10,502 bases of DNA from Bacillota bacterium. GTDB lineage: Bacteria; Bacillota_E; Sulfobacillia; Sulfobacillales; Sulfobacillaceae. The stretch covers positions 1-10,502 of the forward strand of contig JAKAAS010000025.1 of assembly GCA_021802225.1 (NCBI GenBank), read 5' to 3'. A program made the translations under genes and the position numbers. Below, piece after piece: positions 7,237 to 10,502 of the stretch; the stretch's first letter is position 1, and the number at the start of each line of letters is the position of its first letter. The notes under the pieces are model-generated. The model worked only from the letters and a program-made list of their open reading frames with translations, made no database searches and had not been told where the DNA came from.

Positions 7237-7522
7237 GCGATAATAGGCTAATATTCGGATCGGTTCTGTATCAGGCGATAGGATAGATGACAAACCGTGT
7301 GTGCAACCTTAGGGATTATTGCGATTATTATATTTCTGCGGCGGGTAATTTTAGTCGCCGAACAGGTGTGCCAATACGATTCCGTAGAGCCTAAACAGAC
7401 GTGAGTGATGCCAGCTAGTAGCAATGCGGGAAGCCCAAGGCGGTCCAAGCCAAACGGTTAGCCGGATGCGTAATCCACACAAGACATAACCGCCGCGAGA
7501 GAGCGCATGAGAGCTCGACACA
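7237..7522. other. Intergenic stretch between lysR and the acs promoter
   Basis: I see no supportable gene. A 66-codon minus-strand frame (7248-7448) has no ribosome site, no family likeness and odd composition. The part next to the promoter may hold the binding site of the LysR protein. The rest is unexplained. Confidence 0.45.
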
Positions 7523-7525
7523 AGC

Positions 7526-7557
7526 CCCCATTTTTCTGCCGCACGGGCGGCATGGGG
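7526..7557 (-). terminator. Hairpin just after lysR
   Basis: Right behind the lysR stop codon the minus strand reads CCCCA, TGCCGC, CCGT, GCGGCA, GAAAAA, TGGGG. TGCCGC/GCGGCA is a perfect 6-bp stem, extended by CCCCA/TGGGG with a 6-base bulge. There is no T-run on the minus strand, so it may be a 3'-end or stabilising structure and not a classical terminator. Confidence 0.35.
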
Positions 7558-7562
7558 AACTG

Positions 7563-8444
7563 TTAGAAAAGACGTTGCGTTACATTGACAAAATTGGTTA
7601 CTATGCGTTCATGCTCTCTTTTCCACACCAACACCAACGGCAAGACAGCATTAGCATTTTGCAACGGACAATAAATAACGTTGTCATGTGAGAACTGTCG
7701 AAATGACTCCGGAACTAAGGCCACTCCAGCTCCCATCCCAACCAGCGCTACGATTGTCAGAATTTCTGGCGCCTCTAATGCGACACGAGGATGAAACCCT
7801 GACTGTAGGCAACATCCGATGACTCTGTCATAGTAGCTTGAGCCTTGACGGTACGGGGTCATGACGAAGGGCTCATTGGCTAATTGTTTGAGATCTAGAG
7901 GCATGCCGCTATCCAATCCCGGGAGTGTATGATCTTTTGGAAGGACGGCAAGTAAAGGTTCATCGTATAAAGCCAAAGAATCTAGGGACGGATGCGACGG
8001 CACATCTCGCATGAGCCCAATATCGATTTGGCCTTCGTGAAGTGATTGCAGTTGTTCAGGCATTTTAAGTTGTTGGAGGGAAAGCGCGACAACAGGATGG
8101 GTTTTGCGGTACGTGCGCAAAATCGAAGCAAGCTTATAGGTAGTCGAGCCTAAGAACCCGATGGTCAAACGCCCGACCGCTCCATGATGAATTTGCTCTC
8201 CTTGATGTTGCGCTTGTGAAAAACGTGCTAGAAGAGGACGGGTTTCATTCAAAAAAAAACGTCCGGCTTCAGTAAGCGATACATGGTGAGTGTCACGCCT
8301 TAATAACGCAAATCCCAGTTCATCTTCCAACTTTCTAATTTGCTGGCTCAGCGGGGGTTGCGAGATGTTCAGTCTAGCCGCTGCGCGCCGAAAGCTCAGT
8401 TCCTCAGCCACGGTTACGAAATATTCAATTTGTCGCATTTCCAC
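7563..8444 (-). CDS. LysR-family transcriptional regulator (BenM/AlsR-like)
   Basis: A cytosolic DNA-binding regulator of about 293 residues, the usual LysR size. The N-terminal winged helix reads RQIEYFVTVAEELSFRRAA, then RLNISQPPLSQQIRKLEDEL, then LTEAGRFFL, a pattern closest to the BenM/CatM/AlsR group. The rest is a two-lobed effector domain, ending with VALVGMGAGVALVPES. The frame is open to an ATG at 8525, giving an extra 27 residues with no likeness to the family. GAGGAGGT (8459-8452) stands 7 bases before a GTG at 8444, so GTG 8444 is the start. It lies upstream of acs on the same strand with a 460-base gap that contains the acs promoter. I infer that it controls acs-satP, possibly sensing acetate or a related small acid. 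AlsR of Bacillus is known to respond to acetate, but orthology is not shown. Confidence 0.9.
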   Translation of the reverse strand: MEMRQIEYFVTVAEELSFRRAAARLNISQPPLSQQIRKLEDELGFALLRRDTHHVSLTEAGRFFLNETRPLLARFSQAQHQGEQIHHGAVGRLTIGFLGSTTYKLASILRTYRKTHPVVALSLQQLKMPEQLQSLHEGQIDIGLMRDVPSHPSLDSLALYDEPLLAVLPKDHTLPGLDSGMPLDLKQLANEPFVMTPYRQGSSYYDRVIGCCLQSGFHPRVALEAPEILTIVALVGMGAGVALVPESFRQFSHDNVIYCPLQNANAVLPLVLVWKREHERIVTNFVNVTQRLF

Positions 8445-8563
8445 AAAAGCTACCTCCTCAATGCCGTCCACAATCGCCCCTGCCCAATACCAAGAAACGA
8501 CGGCCACTGAATCGACAACGCTCAAGAGTGTTGCAGCAACGTGATCGTTCGCGTTGATTTAAA

Positions 8564-8590
8564 ATTATATCTCATATCTGGTGGTGTCAG
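8564..8590 (-). promoter_or_regulatory. Possible lysR promoter
   Basis: A perfect TATAAT (8569-8564) lies on the minus strand about 120 bases before the lysR start. CTGACA (8590-8585) is a possible -35 box, but the 15-base gap is short. The long leader and poor spacing leave this uncertain. Confidence 0.35.
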
Positions 8591-8642
8591 CAGTGCCTAA
8601 AACCATGGACAAATGTACACAGCAGCCGTTCGTCTGACCTTT

Positions 8643-8807
8643 GTCTCCCTCCGCAGAGGGGAGAGGCGTTTGGACTTATCCTCTTGTCGGCGTATGGGAG
8701 ATCCCCTCCTCTGGCCAGCCAGCGGCCTCCTGATCTCCCCCAGAAACTTTCCCCACCACGGGGCCACTCGCGGGAAGTCGATGGCTCCCCACGAGACCTA
8801 CGCGGTA
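8643..8807 (-). ncRNA. Candidate omega-RNA / right-end region of the tnpB element
   Basis: Directly downstream of the tnpB remnant the minus strand is GC-rich and foldable. GGGAGATC (8739-8732) pairs perfectly with GATCTCCC (8703-8696) around a 28-base loop that contains GGCC repeats. A second hairpin is made of TCTCCCCTC (8663-8655) and GAGGGAGA (8650-8643), with one bulged base. In IS200/IS605-type elements the 3' end of tnpB and the following right end make a guide RNA scaffold, with the guide taken from sequence beyond the element. Position and structure fit; there is no family match that I can verify, and the element end (perhaps near 8640) is not fixed. Confidence 0.4.
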
Positions 8808-9736
8808 TTAGGCCATGGCCTGCGCAGGCTTTCGTTCATCCTTCTTTTTGGAAGGATACGTGAATGTGCTTTTCCACTTGCGGTACAAGTTCACCATCCC
8901 GATAAAATCCGCGCCGGCTGTGTAGGAATGATCCGGATTCGAGCACGTGAAGGTGTGTTTCAGGTGCACTCCGACCGTACGAGGACACATCTGACTGGTA
9001 TACGCTGGATTCCGCTCCACGGTCAAGGTTCCCTCGCGAAAGGCCACGTCACGCACCCACTGCACGATCTGCCCGCGGAGCCAGTAGGCGCGCTTGTGGT
9101 TTTTTCTCCCAGATCGGCTCATGCGTTCCCTGGGAGCTTGGTACTGCCGCAAGTACTCGAACACCATGACCTTAGCCCCATGTTTCAGAGCAAAATCGAC
9201 GATCTGGCGGACAACCTGCCGCTCTGGGCTCGTTTTTTACTGATCGCCTGGAGCAGCAGATGGCGCTGGTGGTTCCGGGCGCCCCCGGGGATGAACTGGG
9301 TGGCCTGCAATTGCCCGAGACTAACGGCCCCCATCACGGCGAGCCGGTTCACGCCGAGATCCACGGTGACCACCGGTAATCCGGGATTGGCTTCCCGTTG
9401 TGCCTGGGCTTTCTGGGGCGTCGGCACATATTTCTCCATCGGTACGTGCAAGGCAAAGCGCAGATGGCGGGGATAGCGTGTGTCTCGTTTGGCGTAAAGG
9501 GATAGCGATAGAGCGACCCAAACCTTGGAACGCACCGCCGCGCGTATGCGTTGGCTCTCTGCATGAGCGGCTAACAGGGCGTCGTGGGCGTACTGGGATC
9601 AGGGCCGCACATGCCGATAGACCTCTCGGGCCACGTGACTGAAAACCCGGCGCCAATTCCAGCGGGGGTCATTGAGGAAACGGTAGACCGGATGGGCGGG
9701 TTTCCCACCATCGCCAGAAATTCCCTGGGGTGAAGA
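8808..9736 (-). pseudogene. tnpB: Decayed TnpB (IS200/IS605 or IS1341-type) gene
   Basis: Three stretches read as one broken TnpB, the RNA-guided RuvC nuclease of IS605-type elements. From 9736 to 9602 the frame gives NDPRWNWRRVFSHVAREVY. An in-frame TGA (9601-9599) interrupts it. From 9598 it continues with QRIRAAVRSKVW and the RuvC-I block VVTVDLGVNRLAVM. At an A6 run (9238-9233) the frame shifts by one; the next frame gives SPERQVVRQIVDFALKHGAK, VMVFEYL (RuvC-II Glu) and, near the end, NPAYTSQMC and TAGADFIGMVNLY (RuvC-III Asp). The Asp-Glu-Asp residues survive, but the zinc finger has lost its paired Cys motif. About 310 codons remain against the usual 370-400, so the N-terminus is also missing. 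The A6 run could be a programmed slip, but the separate TGA makes decay more likely. It sits between two chromosomal regulators as a solitary insertion. Confidence 0.75.
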
Positions 9737-9760
9737 TCAGGACGAGAAGAAACTGCACCA

Positions 9761-9786
9761 CAATGCGGGGGAGCGATCCCCGATTG
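9761..9786. repeat. Inverted repeat near the left side of the tnpB element
   Basis: CAAT-g-CGGGG (9761-9770) and CCCCGATTG (9778-9786) form a 9-bp stem with one bulged G and a 7-base loop. It lies upstream of the tnpB remnant and before the gntR promoter. It may be an IS left-end hairpin; no T-run follows. Confidence 0.4.
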
Positions 9787-9833
9787 CCGGGAGGCGCACC
9801 CAGCAAATAAATACCACGGGTCTCAGCCAGCCC

Positions 9834-9852
9834 AGAGTGTGCCACACTTTTT
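9834..9852 (+). terminator. Weak terminator-like hairpin before the gntR promoter
   Basis: AGAGTGT (9834-9840) and ACACTTT (9844-9850) can form a 7-bp stem with one G-T pair and a GCC loop, inside a T5 run (9848-9852). It could shield gntR from read-through on the plus strand. The stem is weak and its T-run abuts the -35 box, so this is tentative. Confidence 0.25.
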
Positions 9853-9853
9853 G

Positions 9854-9902
9854 TTGCTTTATGACACGCGGAAAAATACAATACAACAGAAAGTCGGACA
9901 TC
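9854..9902 (+). promoter_or_regulatory. gntR promoter with probable auto-operator
   Basis: TTGCTT (9854-9859), 17 bases, then TACAAT (9877-9882) is a good sigma-A type promoter. Exactly 10 bases later comes GTCGGACATC (9893-9902), with the dyad GTCGGAC; a further TGACC follows at once. The same arrangement stands before the xapX-permease-deoC operon. The site covers the expected start of the transcript, which suggests autorepression (inference). Confidence 0.65.
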
Positions 9903-9924
9903 TGACCGCCAGTGGGGTGAAACC

Positions 9925-10502
9925 ATGCAGCCGAACCGTATGCCTTTGCCAAGACAAGTGGAGGACCGGTTAAAGGAGCGCATCATCTCGGGTGACTGCA
10001 AGGCGGGAGAGCAGTTGCCCAGCGAGGAGGAACTCGCTCGCGAATATGGGGTAAGCCGGGCCACCGTCCGGGAAGCGGTAGCATCGCTGGCTTTGCAGGG
10101 CTACCTGATCAAGCGCCGCGGGGTGGGCACATTTGTGGGGCAGCCCGACGCCATCTCCGGAGGGCTGGAATCTCTAATCAGCATTACCCAGTGGATCCGG
10201 CAGAGCGGCAAGGAGCCGGGCACGACTTTTGTGGATATTGACCGGCGCGCCGCAACAATACATGAGCGAGAGTTGTTTGCACCTTGGAAGACCGATGAGG
10301 TGGTGGAAATTCACCGGGTGCGCACTGCCAGTAAAATTCCCGTGTTGTACTGCATTGACGTGATTCCGGCCGCGTTTGCCCCCACAGCGCCATCGGACTT
10401 GGATGAATCGCTTTTGGCATATCTGGAAACCCGGTGGGGCCAGGTCGTAATTTTTGCCCAAACGGAAATTGACGTGGTGGTGGCATCGAAGATTATGGCG
10501 GA
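9925..10502 (+). CDS. GntR-family regulator with UTRA effector domain, 3' end beyond the window
   Basis: The visible 192 codons encode a GntR regulator. Residues 5-72 are the winged helix: PRQVEDRLKERIISGD, LPSEEELAREYGVSRATVRE, then KRRGVGTFV, an almost canonical pattern. From about residue 80 the chain looks like a UTRA ligand domain of the HutC subgroup, with GKEPGTTFVDI (95-105), VVEIHRVRTA (126-135) and the P-V-x-Y-x-x-D-V-I-P segment (139-148). The frame is open to the window edge; such proteins have about 240 residues, so roughly 50 are missing. GGGGTG ends 6 bases before the ATG at 9925, a fair ribosome site. The shared operator suggests that it controls itself and the minus-strand permease operon, with a nucleobase, nucleoside or phosphosugar as possible effector (inference). 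It may also head an operon beyond the window. Confidence 0.93.
   Translation, partial: MQPNRMPLPRQVEDRLKERIISGDCKAGEQLPSEEELAREYGVSRATVREAVASLALQGYLIKRRGVGTFVGQPDAISGGLESLISITQWIRQSGKEPGTTFVDIDRRAATIHERELFAPWKTDEVVEIHRVRTASKIPVLYCIDVIPAAFAPTAPSDLDESLLAYLETRWGQVVIFAQTEIDVVVASKIMA

Noticed and set aside
7248..7448. 66-codon minus-strand frame between lysR and acs
   Set aside because: No ribosome site, no recognisable family, odd composition; it also overlaps the region just upstream of the acs promoter.
8632..8638. GTCTGAC near the right end of the tnpB element
   Set aside because: Only the 7-base core matches; the flanking ATC and the TACAAT at 10 bases are missing, so chance is likely.
8613..9476. 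Long plus-strand open frame of 287 codons
   Set aside because: It lies antisense to the tnpB remnant and its tail, has no family likeness and is an effect of the GC-rich codons on the other strand.
8808..9736. The TnpB-like gene as an exapted nuclease-dead regulator (TldR-type)
   Set aside because: The RuvC catalytic residues are kept while the reading frame is broken, the reverse of what such regulators show.
9669..10064. 131-codon minus-strand frame before and across the start of gntR
   Set aside because: Most of it is antisense to the clear GntR coding sequence and its promoter; no ribosome site or motif.
1..10502. CRISPR array, tRNA or rRNA genes
   Set aside because: No regularly spaced repeats and no cloverleaf or ribosomal RNA sequence was seen by eye on either strand.

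Overview
The window looks like part of a chromosome from a moderately high-GC Gram-positive bacterium, plausibly an acidophilic Sulfobacillus-type Firmicute. This rests on strong GGAGG-type ribosome sites, GTG starts, and the general protein style. No taxonomic marker gene is present, so the assignment is an inference.

Left block (about 1-2640, all on the minus strand): a nucleobase/nucleoside-type operon. Reading from its promoter at about 2588-2637, it runs xapX-like small membrane protein (2327-2482), NCS1-family permease (845-2233), DeoC-family aldolase (48-824), then the first codons of an unidentified gene that leaves the window at base 1. Gene spacing is short and each gene has a clear ribosome site except the first, whose site is only moderate.

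Bases 2640-4452: a non-coding stretch with two long perfect hairpins, then a minus-strand remnant of a secreted or surface protein (beta-helix repeats followed by tandem beta-sandwich-like domains) that has lost its N-terminus and signal peptide, then about 300 bases without a gene.

Middle block (4453-8590, all on the minus strand): an acetate-use module. A LysR-type regulator (7563-8444) lies upstream of an acetyl-CoA synthetase-type ligase (5097-7100), which is followed 35 bases later by a SatP/YaaH acetate transporter (4453-5058). The likely job is acetate uptake and activation to acetyl-CoA under control of the LysR protein. The acs leader carries a good promoter and two possible RNA structures.

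Right block (about 8640-10502): a decayed IS200/IS605-type tnpB gene (8808-9736) with an in-frame stop and a frameshift at an A6 run, with a structured GC-rich tail that could be its omega-RNA/right end. Past it, on the plus strand, is a GntR/UTRA regulator (9925 to beyond 10502).

The most interesting signal is that the promoters of the left operon and of gntR, 7.3 kb apart, share the same layout: a TACAAT -10 box, then exactly 10 bases, then GTC(A/G)GACATC. GTCNGAC is a small dyad. I infer that the GntR protein represses both itself and the permease/aldolase operon. I did not find a clearly new defence or mobile system in this window.
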